64,000 nt of DNA from Phytoseiulus persimilis (Eukaryota > Arthropoda > Arachnida > Mesostigmata > Phytoseiidae): NCBI GenBank assembly GCA_037576195.1, contig JAQZDE010000067.1:1-64000 (forward strand), in the 5' to 3' direction. The position numbers and the translations under genes were made by a program. Shown one piece after another: positions 13,001 through 24,737 of this stretch. Below the pieces are notes generated by a model that searched no databases, had not been told where the DNA came from, and saw only the letters and a list, made by a program, of their open reading frames with translations. Every line of letters starts with the position of its first letter. Position 1 is the stretch's first letter.

Positions 13001-16000
13001 CCTCCAGAATCTTCGAAAAGACTGTTCAGCTCTCTCGAGATTACTCTCCGCTCTACCGCTGGAGAGCCAGCGTAACAATCGATGGTATCTGAAGCGACTT
13101 GTAGCATACTTGGTGATTCGGACTTGAAATCTCCTCGCATCGATAAACAATGGCGTCGGCAGTCGCCCCCCCCCCCCCCCCCCCCCCAGCTCTGTCGATA
13201 TCATTGATATCGAGAATCGGCTCCATCCAATCGCTTGCCACCTTCCGTTGATCAGTTCGCGAACAGCTTCGCTTATACTACGACTTATTAGCAACTTCCC
13301 TGGGTAGGAACGCTATTCTCTGAGTTGTATGAGTCTCGATGTTCCTAAGGCTCGACGGAATCAGTTGTATGATCCAATATCGGATCTCAATGCTGATTGT
13401 TGTACTGTCGCAGATCTGGTCTGTTATCCTTTCACCTGGGTTGACGTTGATTGGAGTTTCCAGCTTAGCTTACAAGGCGCGCGGCTTTTAGGTGGCTTAG
13501 AGAGCATTCAAAACTCTAGTTCCCCAAGCTCTCACGAGTTGGAGCCCGTCCCAGTCTTGGCCATGAGCCGGAATCCAGTTGATTCGCGTTTCGAGCCATG
13601 CGGTACTTGGATGACTTCAGGAATTTTCCTCTAAACATGAATGTGGATGAACTCCTCAGAGCCTTCCCTCCCGCCGAAAACCTTCAAGAGTTTTGAATTT
13701 CCACGGAGGGACCCTCGTTCGGATATGGACTCTATCACGTTCCCAGGAAGGCCAGAAAACGAATGAGCCGTTCTGGCGGAAGTTCCGAGTTCAGTTTGAG
13801 TGAACCCGTTCGAAGCTGCTGAGTGGTGCCAAGCGGGTATGTCAGCGAGAGGAGAGAGTGTTTGGGTGTTGCTCATCTTCCTCGCGGCAAAACGGAAATG
13901 GACTTTTCGCTAAGTTAGAAACTGCTCCGTCAATCGTGATGACGGCGGTGGGATGCAGTCCAATGGATATTTACATCTACGCCAAGCTCGTAAGTTAGCC
14001 CAGAACTGTAGATTGTGATGGATGTCAATGGCGTGAACGGTCGGACTCACCGACAGAATCCCAGAGACAGAGGGATACCTGGAGACTCAGCGAGGTTCGA
14101 CTTTCCATTGCCGATCATCTAGCTCGATTCCCTGATCGCCACCATGTTCAGCGTTAGATCGAGGCTGTCATCCGCTCGAAACTCATCCAGGAGTCCAGAA
14201 GGATAATCGACGCGAGTGCTGTGAAATCCTCATCTCCTCGATTGAAATCATGTCATGGTCTCATATTTGCGAAGTCGATTAACCATTACATCTGAACATA
14301 CATCTGCTTCAATATCTTCAACACTTCGTGAAAACTCGTATCCGGATTCCCGAGTTTTGATGGATATCGGGATATCCTCAACATTATCAGATCCGACCAT
14401 CGCGGCTTCGCTCAGCGACCACTGTATGAGATTCTCTCGCTCACTTCCTCAAGGAGCTCTGCTGTATAATCATCAGCTCTCTCGATCGCGGACGGTCCAG
14501 TTTTGGAAATAAACATTGATTTGTGCGGGCAACTTCCTCTGGGGCCGCATCGTGAACGGAAACCTCTAGATCTCAACGCCGTTTTCGAGTATCCGAAAAT
14601 ACAGGAACGCCCAGAAACAATCGCTGCTGCCACAATTCTTCGTTCGACGTTGATTCTCGAGTCTTGACAAGAATCATAGAGTCGGACTGTGGACGAACTA
14701 ACACTTCGAATCTGTATTTACAGAGTTGAGTATCCGCAAACTCGGCAATGAGAACACTGCTCTCAGAACATCCTTCCGAGGAAGACGGGGTTCCCAACCG
14801 AATGCAACTCCTCAACCGTCGGTACCGCCCAGAATCACGGTCAGTGATCACTCGGTGTTCCACAATGAGCGAGGAATAGACATCATCGACACCAATCCGG
14901 CCAACCACGCCAAACTCGTGAGTTTCCATGGACCTCCGTGTCTCCTCTTCGAAGTTTCTTCCAGAAATCGGGAGGGGCTAGTCGTTATCATTTCCGTGTG
15001 AAATTGCTACTGATCGCGCCCGTCAGCCGAGCTCACTTCGAGGTTCGCTTCCCACGGCGTTGGTCACTTTCGGGGAGTTTTCGGTCCCGCCAGAAGAGTT
15101 CAACTCTTTAGTGAGCCGCGGTGACGAAACGTCGCTCGACCGGATGTTAATGGCCGTCGATGAGGGGTCTTGACGCATTCCATGTGAAGATGCGTCTCTC
15201 GATAAGATTACTGATTTCGAATCCTGAGTGGGAGAAAAACCCTCTTCTTCCAGGAGAGAGTTTCTCACTTGCTTTGCGGAACCGGTTCTGTTCTCACATG
15301 AACCGGACCCCAGTACACTAATGCTTCGTCCCCATTCCAGCTCTGGAAGCTCAGCAAACTCGCGAAGCGGTGGTTCAACCAACTCAAAGAAGACTTCTCC
15401 GAGATCAGGCCTTTCGAAATCAAGGATAGGCCATTATTCGAATACGAAGATTCATTCTCGATCCGATAGTGAGTCCGAAATTCTATTTCGATTGAGTCAC
15501 ATCGTGTCGATATCACTCCTCCGTTCTCGGACCTTGAATGTTCCCCGATCTCACGTCACCCTCAGTGTTGCGCTGGACACAACAATAGAGTCACGGATTC
15601 TGCTAAAATTTCTGAATCCTGAAGGGAACGAGCTTAAACTTTAGAACAGCGTTTGTGAGAGATTGGAATTAATGTTCGAATTCGACTTTCCAGCACAACG
15701 GACGCACTCAACCGCTTCGGTAAGTGACCTTGCATCACGACCAGGCGCAGTAGAACAACGCTCAGCGAATAATCACTCTCACATGCATCGCCGCCACCAC
15801 TACACCGACGGCTGTGCGGCCGCTCTGGGGCTACGCCCCATCCCGCGTACTCAGTCCGGTCAGTCAGGGCGGAAGTCGGTCCTCAGTAAGCCCAGAACTT
15901 CTCCGCTTTTCGAGACATGCTGTCTCCAGTGGAATTCAATCGTTGCCACGCATCGTCTGATCCTCTGGCCTTGACAGAGGACGTTCCGACGACAGCGCCC

Positions 16001-19000
16001 ACTGGAATCACTGCTCAGTTGGGTGCATTCTCTGACCTTGACGTTTTGATGCCCAAACCCTGACCTAGGACGTGCGGCTTTAACAATGAACGTCCAAGCT
16101 TCGTCCTTCATCGCCGGAGAGCCCAGCTCACGGTTATCGAATGCTGGGAACAGAAGCGAGCGCCAGCTGCTGTGTCACAAACGTGGGAGACGGCCATATC
16201 CAATCTTCCGATGAGTTCACGTAGCTCAGTATTTTTGTTATACGGTGAATCTGTCAGGGAGAAGTTTCCGGATTGAGAGCGAGTGGTCTTTCTGGGCTTC
16301 GAGACTAGATTGGCGACTCCGTTTCGGGGAGTCATTCGATAAACCTCCCTATGCTGCGCGATCCGACAATCGTCCCCACCTAATCGCATGGCGTCCGTCT
16401 CGTTCCTCCAGCACAGGCGATACCAAAAGCTGACCTTGTTTTGTTTCAGACGATATTTTCGCTGCGCTCGTCGACGGCCCTCTGAGGGATGCCTACAACG
16501 AGTATTTACGTATCACGCAATGGGTGATGCCAATTCAAACGATGTTGACGCTTCTGGTGCTGCTGCACTCGCTCTGGACCGAATACATCATCACATTGAC
16601 TCTGATCGCGATCGCTGTTTCGCTGATAAGGAACTATCTGATCGAGAAAGGCTGGATCTTCGAGAAGGATCGGCTCAGTATAGAAGCCAGGCGGAGACCT
16701 AATGCTGTTCGTTTGACCAATCTGCTCCAGTTGAATATGAGAGTAACCGTGAGTACCGATGCTGTCGAGAATATGGGGAGCCAGACTTCAGTCGATGAGC
16801 ATGCCGGCCGGGAAGGAGAGCAGACGCTGAGCCACCTTCTCAACCGAAAAGGTCCTCCGAGCATCTCGAGTTAGAAGCTGCTCTGGACCTCTCTTCCTCT
16901 GTTAGAAGCAACGAGAAGCCAGATGCATTGTTCTTTCGAAAACTGAGAGGTCTCGTCTTCTTGGCCGCCCTCCGCTCCCTACTGAATGTTGGAGATTGCA
17001 TTGCATTGAATTGCGACAATGCTGACCCAGTTTTTTATTCTAAAAATAAGATCCTATTGATTCGTCGGTAGGTGGGTTCATGTCCTCTTGCCATATCACA
17101 CCCTTTCCTCCAAGGCTCAGCATTCGTGAGATCCCTATCTCTCTCCCTCTGATTCTTTCATTCGTTCGGAGCGCCAGAGCCCCGAGAATAGTCCGGGAAA
17201 CACCTCAGGAAACGTTTGGTCATCATTGGCTGGATCTGTTTCGATTCCTCGAGGGTTCATTATCCGTATCGTTCCTCGAACGTCTGTGCATTGCTTCACA
17301 GCTATTGGCAGAGCTCTATCCCCGCATCCATTCCCTATCTGACATTTTCTCGAGCGTCGGGGAGCACTCATCGAGACTCGCTCCGTCTCGGGGAGTTCAG
17401 GCGAATTATCATGAGTCTAAAACAAATAGATCAGATTCTCTAAGGCCATGGTTCGGAGAAGATCGTTTTGGCTTCGTCTCCAGCATTTTCTCCGCGTTCT
17501 TCACCGGAGAACGCAGCCTCGGGTCATATGAAATCATATGAAGTGTATACTCAGTTGTTTTCTTTCACAATTATCAGGTTTCTCTACACATGTTGACGGA
17601 CTGCATGGACAAGCTGTTGGCTCTGTGGACGTGGAAGCGGCCCACAATAACGGCCAGCTTCCTTCTCGCGCTAACGCTGAGTAGTGCGATTTCGGTGTTC
17701 GTCCCAGCAACGCTATTGTGTAAATTTGCTGGAACCGCTCTCTTTCTCAAGATTTTCATTCTGGATTACATATTCTTCCGTTTCCCGAGGGTTCGGGCGA
17801 AGTACGATTTGCTTTATATTTGGTACCACGAGTTGCCTACCGGTAAGTGAGCATGTTCTCCATGTTAATGCGATTATGCATGTTTTTGTGTACTTCCCCG
17901 AGTACAGATCATACTCGAGGAATGTGCAAAACTCCAAATCAAAGACTGCATTGAAGAGGAGGCGCATCGAGAGGATTCGAAACCTGATGTCTCATATGGA
18001 GGGAAGAATGGGAGGTTCATGATGGTTTTCCCATGGAGGTCCAAGTAGTCGCCCAACGTGGGGCTCGAACCCCGAGATCCAGCGAGCTAGCCGGGTTGAT
18101 TCACGTGGTAGAATTCTGAAACGGCACGCTTAGAATATTGCTCAGCGGCGGCTGATAAACTCGTAGCGCGCGATCGCTCTCAACATTCAGTCACATCACT
18201 CCATCGGCTCGTGTTCTGTGAGAGCCAGTTCCTATTCCAATTAACGATGTTCTGTGTAGAAGGCACGTGAGTAATATAATGTCTCGTTTCCATCGAGGCC
18301 AATTAAGGCACGCGATAACTATGCGTTTGACTCAATCTTTGACACTGGTAGATTTTATTCTCAGCTTTTCGCTCTCCCTCTCATAATAGAACATGGCAGG
18401 GGCGTTCGAAGTAACGATTCTTTACAGTAGAAATGTACACATTGAAGTTATTTGTACGTGCTATGTAAGAGCTCAAATCATCCTCGACGTTCAACGGGTT
18501 CGACGGATCAACAAAGCAGGATCTTGTTCACTGGAAATGTTGTCTTCCCCGCCAGCACTTCGTAGCGAACTCGATTCTTGTAGATGTCTGCGGCGATCCT
18601 ATTCGTTCTCTTCCTCTTCTCCAAGCTGTTCTGTTTCTTGGGTTTCTGTTTCTTACGTTGAGCGGGCTGGCGATTGCCATTGGCATCGAGCAGAATTTTA
18701 CTCTTGTCAATTTTGAGTTTCTGATGCGGCGGAAGCAAGCTGACGTACTGCTCGAAAATTTTATCCCGATCGTAACGCTGCGTTTTGATGTGAGCGACTT
18801 TCTCGAGCCGCGATCGAGAGCGTTTCTTGACGGCCTGGCAATGGACGTCGAACGCCTCCTGGAGCGTCATGTGATCTCGGGGCTGTGCGCTGTTCAGAAG
18901 GATCTCCCAAGCGATTCCGCGTTCTTCCGAACGCGATCGTGAGATTGGCGTGCTTTGCTGTCTCGGAACGTTCGCGTCGGAGTTTACGACGTTTTTGTTT

Positions 19001-22000
19001 CCGAACGAAAAGTCCTCCAAAGTCTCGTCAAGCCCGACGCCTTTGTCGCTCGTGTCGGGCATCGAATCTTCGGAGGAGTAGTCCATGGTGTTATCTTCGA
19101 GAGAGCCGCCCCGCGGTCGACGTCTGAGCTGTTTAAAAATATTCGTGCGTTGCCCCGGCCTGCACTCGGCGAATAACGGGACCGTCCGGCTCGGGAACGG
19201 TGAAGCCATTTCCCACAGAACTCCGATTGGTTCGATGCGGAACATGGTTTGGCTCTGCGAGTCCTTGAACAGAGGGCCAGACACTTCTGGAATGGCTTCC
19301 CTCTTCGAGTTCGAGTGAGAGTTTATATCGTTGCAACTCCAGCTCATTTTCAAGGCTTCCACCGGAGAAGTTCTCCTGAGCTTCAGGGGACCGCTGTGAT
19401 GGGACTGCGTCATGTCCGACGGTGGGAAGGGGTTGAGGCCTAGGTCTCTAGGCGGGCGAGAAACGACTCGAACCGGGATCTCAGCTTGTGGCACTCGCCC
19501 GGGTCTTCCGCCGGAATCTCCGTCTGAGTCCGCGCGCCCGATCTCACCCGGAGGACATGCTGCTGTCGTATCCATGGCTTCCTCAGGGCTTCCGCTCCGA
19601 GCAGCGGGCGCGGCTGTAATCGGTGTAGTAGGATCTAGATGGTTACCGTTCAACTCTGGAGTTCGGTCGTGACCACCCGAGGTGATACCGGGTCGCGCTT
19701 CCGTATTCCGAGCCGCCTCCGCAGGCCTGACGTCGCTCGAGGCTTCGAAACTCACGCTGCTGAGAGCTTTGATAATTTCGTTGATGACTTCGGCCTTCGA
19801 CTGGGCCGAACCACGTTCCCGGCATGAGCTGGAGCTGATGGACGACACACTGTCACTGCGAGCGAGACTGCTCGGCGAATCCAATCCGCTGGTATTCCGT
19901 TCGGAATCAACGGGCTCCGCTCGCACTTCGAAACAAAGATGACATTCTGTGGCAACGATGAGCTCTTCTCGCGCAACTTCGGTCACTTCCCTCGCCGCAC
20001 AAGAGTCACTCCGGTTCCCGTTGAAGTCATCGATTTTTATGGTCTGCGTGGTCATGTTCGAAGCTGTCATGACGATCTCTTCGTTTGGGAAGAAATTCAT
20101 CGCAGACTTGAACAGATTCGCGTCTGCTCGGCGCTCCAGAGCCGACGCGGACTCGATCTCGGTACAACTGATGTCGTGAACACTTTTCGACCTCCCTTTT
20201 AGCGGCTTCTGATCAAGCCGTCGGCGGCCTTTTGCGGTGCCGATCGGTTGGACTTTTTGCTGATAGTGGATATTCCTGCTGAACAGTCTGGTCGGGAGTG
20301 ATCGTACGCGTCCTGGAATCGCACTGTCGTCCCGGGTGATCTTCTCAATCCTGTTCGGCGGCATCACTCGGGCTCGGATGCTGCCGTTCAGAATCTCACC
20401 AACCTCAAATATGGGTCGCTTGTGTTTTTCCAGACTGACGTTGTGATCCAAGCTCATCCAGTGGACAGAACTGTCGTTCAACGGGGTCTGCGTAACGTTG
20501 TGAGACAGATCGTCATCTGTTTTATCGGTGTCCATATTTGCGGTGGATGCCCGCGTTCCAGTCCACTTTTCTGTTGATGTTCCGCTTCGGCTGTCGTTGA
20601 CACTGCCACTTTCTCTATCGGGAAACCGGGATTGTCACTGCTCTTCTATAATTGATGGCTGAATGCTTGTCGAGGGTCCGCACTTTGGTCGGACTGAGAT
20701 CTCAGTCGACAAACTGGTCTCTAGTAAACACGAGCCCTCCGCTCGGAGCCCGTTGGCCTCTCTCAGCTCGACAGTGCGTATGTCGCAGCACCGCAGTCTC
20801 TCCTCGCTGTTGTCGATTTATTTTTACCTTGCGCTCATACTTACCAAACGGAAACGCAGACAGCTGGACACAGCGGCAGATAACGCTCTCTCAGAGGATT
20901 CCTCGTCCGACGCTTTCACTCTGCCTTATGGAAGGAATATTCGAGCACGAATTCGGGAGCAGACTAGAGTGGCAGACCGTTCACCAGACCGTTCTATGGA
21001 GGACAGGACGTTGAAGAGGCTAGGAAAACAAGAAAGAAGTGAAAATGGAAAGAACAATTCGGTTACACTCGAGAGAATGGCACGTTCTGCCACGCGAGAG
21101 TCTCGGCACGAGAGGAGGCGTTGTGAGAATCGGGACGGACTCTCAGGCTCGTTGACGCACGAACTGATTGTAAGTTTGCATTCAACGGAGTTCTTCAAGG
21201 GAATCGAGAACGGATTCTCAGACTCAAAACTGGGGAATAAGGGCCATGTAGCGAAGGACCGTATACATACGCCGACGTTCTCTGAGCACTGAAACGTGCG
21301 GCGGTGAGGACGTTCGGAGAGGGCCGTGACACGAATTCGGCACTCATTCCAAGCAGCGTCAACCGGAGATGGCAAAAATGCGAGCACAGCCTTGGAGGTT
21401 CCCTCAAAACCTTGTCTCCATAGCTCACGAAAGCCTGCATCGAGGTCGACGTCCATTTGCTCGATTGGTCACCAGAGTTGAGTTGTTTCCGAGTATCGTC
21501 TCGAATACCAGCCATAGTTCTCAAAAAGAAACCATGCTGGCTTCCTCAGATACTTCGGAGAGGGTTTCGGTCATTTCGCTGACCTCCGGAATCCGACTAG
21601 ATGGATATTGATGAAACTCCATACCAGAACTCAAGAGGGCCACCTACCCGAGGAATCCGGATGATCCCATGACGAGTTGGCGGAACTTATGATACAGAGT
21701 AATATTCCATTCGGGAGAGTAAAACTCGACGCGCCTCACATGCTGCTCGGGCTAGACACCGTTCGGATTGCCGACCGGGGTACCAGTCGTTGTCAGGTGC
21801 AAAACTCAGTCTTAAAACTTCCGAGCATACGGGTCCGTGATTTTGATGGAACGAGAGTGAACTGGTGGGGCCCCAATGGATCGCTAGAACAAAGTCACTT
21901 CCGAGCTGTTTCGGCTTGGAGCTCGGAGCGCTCAGATCGTCGACCGAGCACACTACTCAATCGCCAACAGGAGTTTCAGGGGAACAGAGCTTTTGTTCGT

Positions 22001-23709
22001 CGATGGAGCGAGATCCGCGTCCAGAAGAGGAGTTCAAGGCCTCAAGCTCGGCTATTCTAACGTATCCTCGCTCTGACTTGAAGCGAGGAGCTTCCGGAAC
22101 ACAGGAACTGCGAGAGCCATCGGCTCGTCTCGACGAGAAGGCATGACAGGAAGTCTCTGCCCTCCGACCGAGATGCAGCGGCGAATGTTCTCTCTGATCG
22201 GGTTGCCTACGTGTGCTTCTCCGGTGGAGATGAATAGCTTCCTGAGCCAGGGGCGATTCCGAGGTCGTTACGCGACATTACAGGCGTTCCGTCAGGGTCT
22301 TCCGAAGGCCGCCAGACGTGCATACTTCATGTCTGTTATTCGTTGCAAGCTTACTGGCGGCAGTGATTTCGTATTCGCATTCGTCACGCGCCATGAATTG
22401 AGCCTTCGGTGGACACTAGGACCAGAGCCGCACGTGGTTTTCGTATGTTGCAACGTCCATTGTGGGCTTCAATGAGTTGATTTTCAAGCATTCAGTGGGC
22501 AATAGGTCGGAGTCGACACCTTCCGACCGACGACTCGCGCCGTTTCGGACCCTCTTGGTTGACCACGCAAACTGAACGAGAAACGTGGAGCGTCTGCCGA
22601 TTCCTGTATTCGGTGAGCTCGGCAACAATCAGAATGTTGTTCACGATCGTGGCCGGTCCACAAGTTCCCTTGGGGCGCTCAGCTTGCGCGAGCTCGTCCA
22701 AAACCGGTGGGCCTTCGCTGTGGACTGTCACGGTTGACCTTTACCTTCAAATACGATCTCTTTTATGTTAAATTCCAACGAGTGACAGTTTCATTGTCGT
22801 TCGGGAGGGGATCCGTCATCTGTGTCGGCGGGTAACGATGCGAGAAACGAACAGAGTGAGCCAGAGGAAATCCAAGGCAGGCTCAAGCGATCCGCTCGGG
22901 GACGAAAGCGATCAATGGATTCCTCTGTCGGTTCAGGAGGGAATCTCAATGTGTCCATCCCACTTTAAAGGCAAGGATCTAGAACGCCAGCAGAAGTTCC
23001 ACAACTCACTGAAGCCTTCGAAGAGCTCCAACGATCTCAATTCTATCCGATCATCGTTCGATCCGTCGGTGCTCAGGAAATTGGAAGAGAAGCTGAGCAA
23101 CCTCTTCGAATTAAGTCACATCGAGAGGCTCGTGAGCGGCTGGGAACTAGGGAAGAGATGCACCATGATCAACAAGGAGAAAGCTCTTACTGGAGCTTTC
23201 AAAAGCGGCCGGATATTCCTTACAGAGCAGCACCTGCTCTTCATGAGGTATGTATGGATACAGTAAGTCCCTTATTCATCAAGCTCGACTGACGAATCCA
23301 TTCTAAGATTAATGATCGACGAAATCTCTCACGAGCACTTTGCTCCGCTTCGTTGGAATTCCCTTCCAGCCCGGGATCTACACCCATGGATGAGCCTGTT
23401 CGATAACTGCATACACATCGACGCGGTGGAAATTGTCGCATCCAAAAATTAATTGCTTGTGTTTCCAGGTACAAAACTCATTCACCCAAAAATATTGCGA
23501 TCGCGTTCGAGAACATTCTTCGTGTCGAAAAGTCCAAACACTCCGGATGGTTACCGGGCGATGCGCAAACGCTGCAAATATTCACTGACAACGGCAGCGT
23601 ATATACGTTTGGCGCACTGGGCGACAGAGACGAGGTGCATCGAGAAATCTCCGAGCACGTCGCGCAGCATTCCTACAAGAGGAAGCTGCGACAACGCGCG
23701 GCTACTTGA
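7017..23709 (+). CDS. GRAMD4: GRAM domain-containing protein 4 homologue (nine exons)
   Basis: Exons read from splice sites: 7017-7127, 12693-12915, 14724-14917, 15341-15468, 15694-15719, 16450-16748, 17578-17842, 22857-23247, 23469-23709. All phases join and the sum is 626 codons with a TGA stop; human GRAMD4 has about 578 residues. Residues about 250-288 and 346-390 are hydrophobic membrane segments. The stretch FRFPRVRAKYDLLYIW matches human FKRCPRLRAKYDTPYIIW, and both are followed by a LPT motif. The C-terminal GRAM domain (about 500-610) holds CTMINKEKALTGAFKSGRIF and then GALGDRDEV, matching the human domain. In vertebrates GRAMD4 is an ER/mitochondria-associated protein linked to p53-independent death and Toll-receptor traffic. 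Exon 1 is the least certain exon. The 5-kb intron 7 contains an opposite-strand gene, and the 15694 exon is only 26 nt. Confidence 0.9.
8079..8156 (+). CDS. Candidate alternative first exon of GRAMD4
   Basis: ATG at 8079 opens 26 codons beginning MAVSGLLSPTRRFIRHELSV and ends in phase 0 at a GTGAGT donor. Exon 12693-12915 is entered in phase 0, so this segment can replace the 7017-7127 exon without a frame change. No family match is possible over so few residues. It could also be a chance ORF next to a donor-like site. Confidence 0.35.
13166..13187. repeat. Poly(C) tract of 22 bases
   Basis: An uninterrupted run of C lies in the GRAMD4 intron between exons 12693 and 14724. A second similar run lies at 53393-53416. 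Such runs are uncommon in animal DNA and often vary in length. Confidence 0.95.
13939..13989 (+). CDS. Candidate internal alternative first exon of GRAMD4
   Basis: ATG at 13939 opens 17 codons (MTAVGCSPMDIYIYAKL) ending in phase 0 at GTAAGT. Exon 15341-15468 is entered in phase 0, so a transcript starting here could skip exons 12693 and 14724. It would lose the acidic N-terminal part but keep the membrane and GRAM parts. The last residues AKL equal those at the end of exon 14724-14917. Only transcript data can tell whether it is used. Confidence 0.25.
18050..18096 (-). pseudogene. Shrunken tRNA-Lys(CTT)-derived sequence
   Basis: On the minus strand the 3' half TTCGAGCCCCACGTTGGGCG equals the T-arm and acceptor end of animal tRNA-Lys(CTT). 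It is preceded by CCCGGCTAGCTC, the matching acceptor/D-arm start (A box). The D-loop end and nearly the whole anticodon arm are missing, so about 47 nt remain instead of 73. It lies inside a GRAMD4 intron, between exon 17578-17842 and the nested ALMS-motif gene. It is either a decayed tRNA copy or the head of a tRNA-derived SINE whose body I cannot see. Confidence 0.6.
18508..20535 (-). CDS. ALMS-motif protein, intronless, nested in a GRAMD4 intron
   Basis: One uninterrupted frame of 675 residues runs on the minus strand. The N-terminal 500 residues are polar, Ser/Pro-rich and probably disordered. The last about 130 residues match the ALMS1 C-terminus. TLQEAF is followed by a basic stretch with KKRSRSRLEK, which is the ALMS motif (human TLQEAFEFHRPDFISRSGER). 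The end YKNRVRYEVLAGK parallels human YKKRVTNQLLGRK. ALMS-motif proteins (ALMS1, KIAA1731/CEP295, C10orf90) localise to centrosomes and basal bodies, so a centriole role is inferred. A minus-strand donor-like site near 20838 suggests a non-coding 5' exon. All nearby genes have introns, so a retrocopy origin is possible. Confidence 0.75.
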   Translation of the reverse strand: MDTDKTDDDLSHNVTQTPLNDSSVHWMSLDHNVSLEKHKRPIFEVGEILNGSIRARVMPPNRIEKITRDDSAIPGRVRSLPTRLFSRNIHYQQKVQPIGTAKGRRRLDQKPLKGRSKSVHDISCTEIESASALERRADANLFKSAMNFFPNEEIVMTASNMTTQTIKIDDFNGNRSDSCAAREVTEVAREELIVATECHLCFEVRAEPVDSERNTSGLDSPSSLARSDSVSSISSSSCRERGSAQSKAEVINEIIKALSSVSFEASSDVRPAEAARNTEARPGITSGGHDRTPELNGNHLDPTTPITAAPAARSGSPEEAMDTTAACPPGEIGRADSDGDSGGRPGRVPQAEIPVRVVSRPPRDLGLNPFPPSDMTQSHHSGPLKLRRTSPVEALKMSWSCNDINSHSNSKREAIPEVSGPLFKDSQSQTMFRIEPIGVLWEMASPFPSRTVPLFAECRPGQRTNIFKQLRRRPRGGSLEDNTMDYSSEDSMPDTSDKGVGLDETLEDFSFGNKNVVNSDANVPRQQSTPISRSRSEERGIAWEILLNSAQPRDHMTLQEAFDVHCQAVKKRSRSRLEKVAHIKTQRYDRDKIFEQYVSLLPPHQKLKIDKSKILLDANGNRQPAQRKKQKPKKQNSLEKRKRTNRIAADIYKNRVRYEVLAGKTTFPVNKILLC

Positions 23710-24008
23710 AGTTAGTAATGTCAAGTAGCATTTAAGTCTAATGAGATATTTTAGGGCTGACTGCTACCATGGGCGCCAAGCCCGTTCCACGTGTCACCCG
23801 AATCCCACCTGTGAATATTAACAACTTTATATGTATGGAAGCGTAAAGGATAAGCGTATAATATTTGCAACAAACTCTCAAATCTAGCTCTGTGATCCAC
23901 AATTTGTATTCGGCTTCTGATGCCGTTCTTGTAAATAAATGAACAAGTGTCCATGTTCTGGAAAGTTGATCCCATCGTGATTGTTTCCTCAAAAATCATC
24001 TGTTTTCA

Positions 24009-24511
24009 GTCGAAACCAGGTCCACACCAGTTTTCCTGAAGCTTTCCTTCTACGAGAATTTCAGAAGAGTCCCTTCGCTCCAGAGAGCCAGAATTCAACA
24101 GTTTCGGAGCCGTCCCCGCTCTGCCGCGACCCAAAAATTATCGGGCTGGATTCAGGTCCGTTGAGTTCATGGTCTCCCAACAACGACCGAGCTCTGGATA
24201 TGTCAGGAGTTGGGTGGTCATTCGACAAATCGGGGTCGGGGTCAGAAGTGAATGGGAATGGCTTCTATCGAACGAGATCGTCTTTCGACAGACAGAATAC
24301 TCGGTTGGAGAACTGGGACGACTATCAGACCCCACAGCAGGAACAAAAGAGTACTTTTATTTCCATCGTGGTCATTTATTTGAATTTGATACTATCATCT
24401 TTGTCGTACGGATATTACCCTTGCATTCCTTCCCGCTATTTGTTGGGCATTTTGCAGCGCCCTCCCACCCATGATGAATGGGAGACGTTGACCGAACGTT
24501 CCGATGATTAA
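24009..24511 (+). CDS. Possible alternative last exon of GRAMD4 or separate exon
   Basis: A good acceptor (TGTTTTCAG) precedes an open frame of about 167 codons that starts with RNQVHTSFPEAFLL and is rich in S, G, N and D. Entered with one base it matches the phase-2 end of GRAMD4 exon 22857-23247. It could therefore serve as an alternative 3' exon that omits the second half of the GRAM domain. No family is recognised, and the last third looks less coding-like. It lies in the gap between the convergent GRAMD4 and ACE genes. Confidence 0.25.
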
Positions 24512-24737
24512 TCAAACCGTTCCGATTCCAGACTCTGTGACAAGGCATGATTCCTTTCTCGCATTCGACCTCCACGAGAGTCATTCTTTCGAAAACACAC
24601 AATTCATCTCGATAAATGAAGTCACCTCGGAATTCAGAAGAGTTTCGAAGAATGACCCGTGATTTCTTTGCCACAGCATAACGAAGCTAAGAAAAATCTG
24701 ATCGACTATCACAAGTCCTATGTACACGTCGCGTAGT

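Noticed and set aside
20663-21292. 209-codon plus-strand frame in the GRAMD4 intron
   Set aside because: It is Ser/Arg-rich with no domain. A GTAAGT donor at its end leaves phase 0, which does not fit the next GRAMD4 exon. It probably overlaps the 5' leader of the nested gene.
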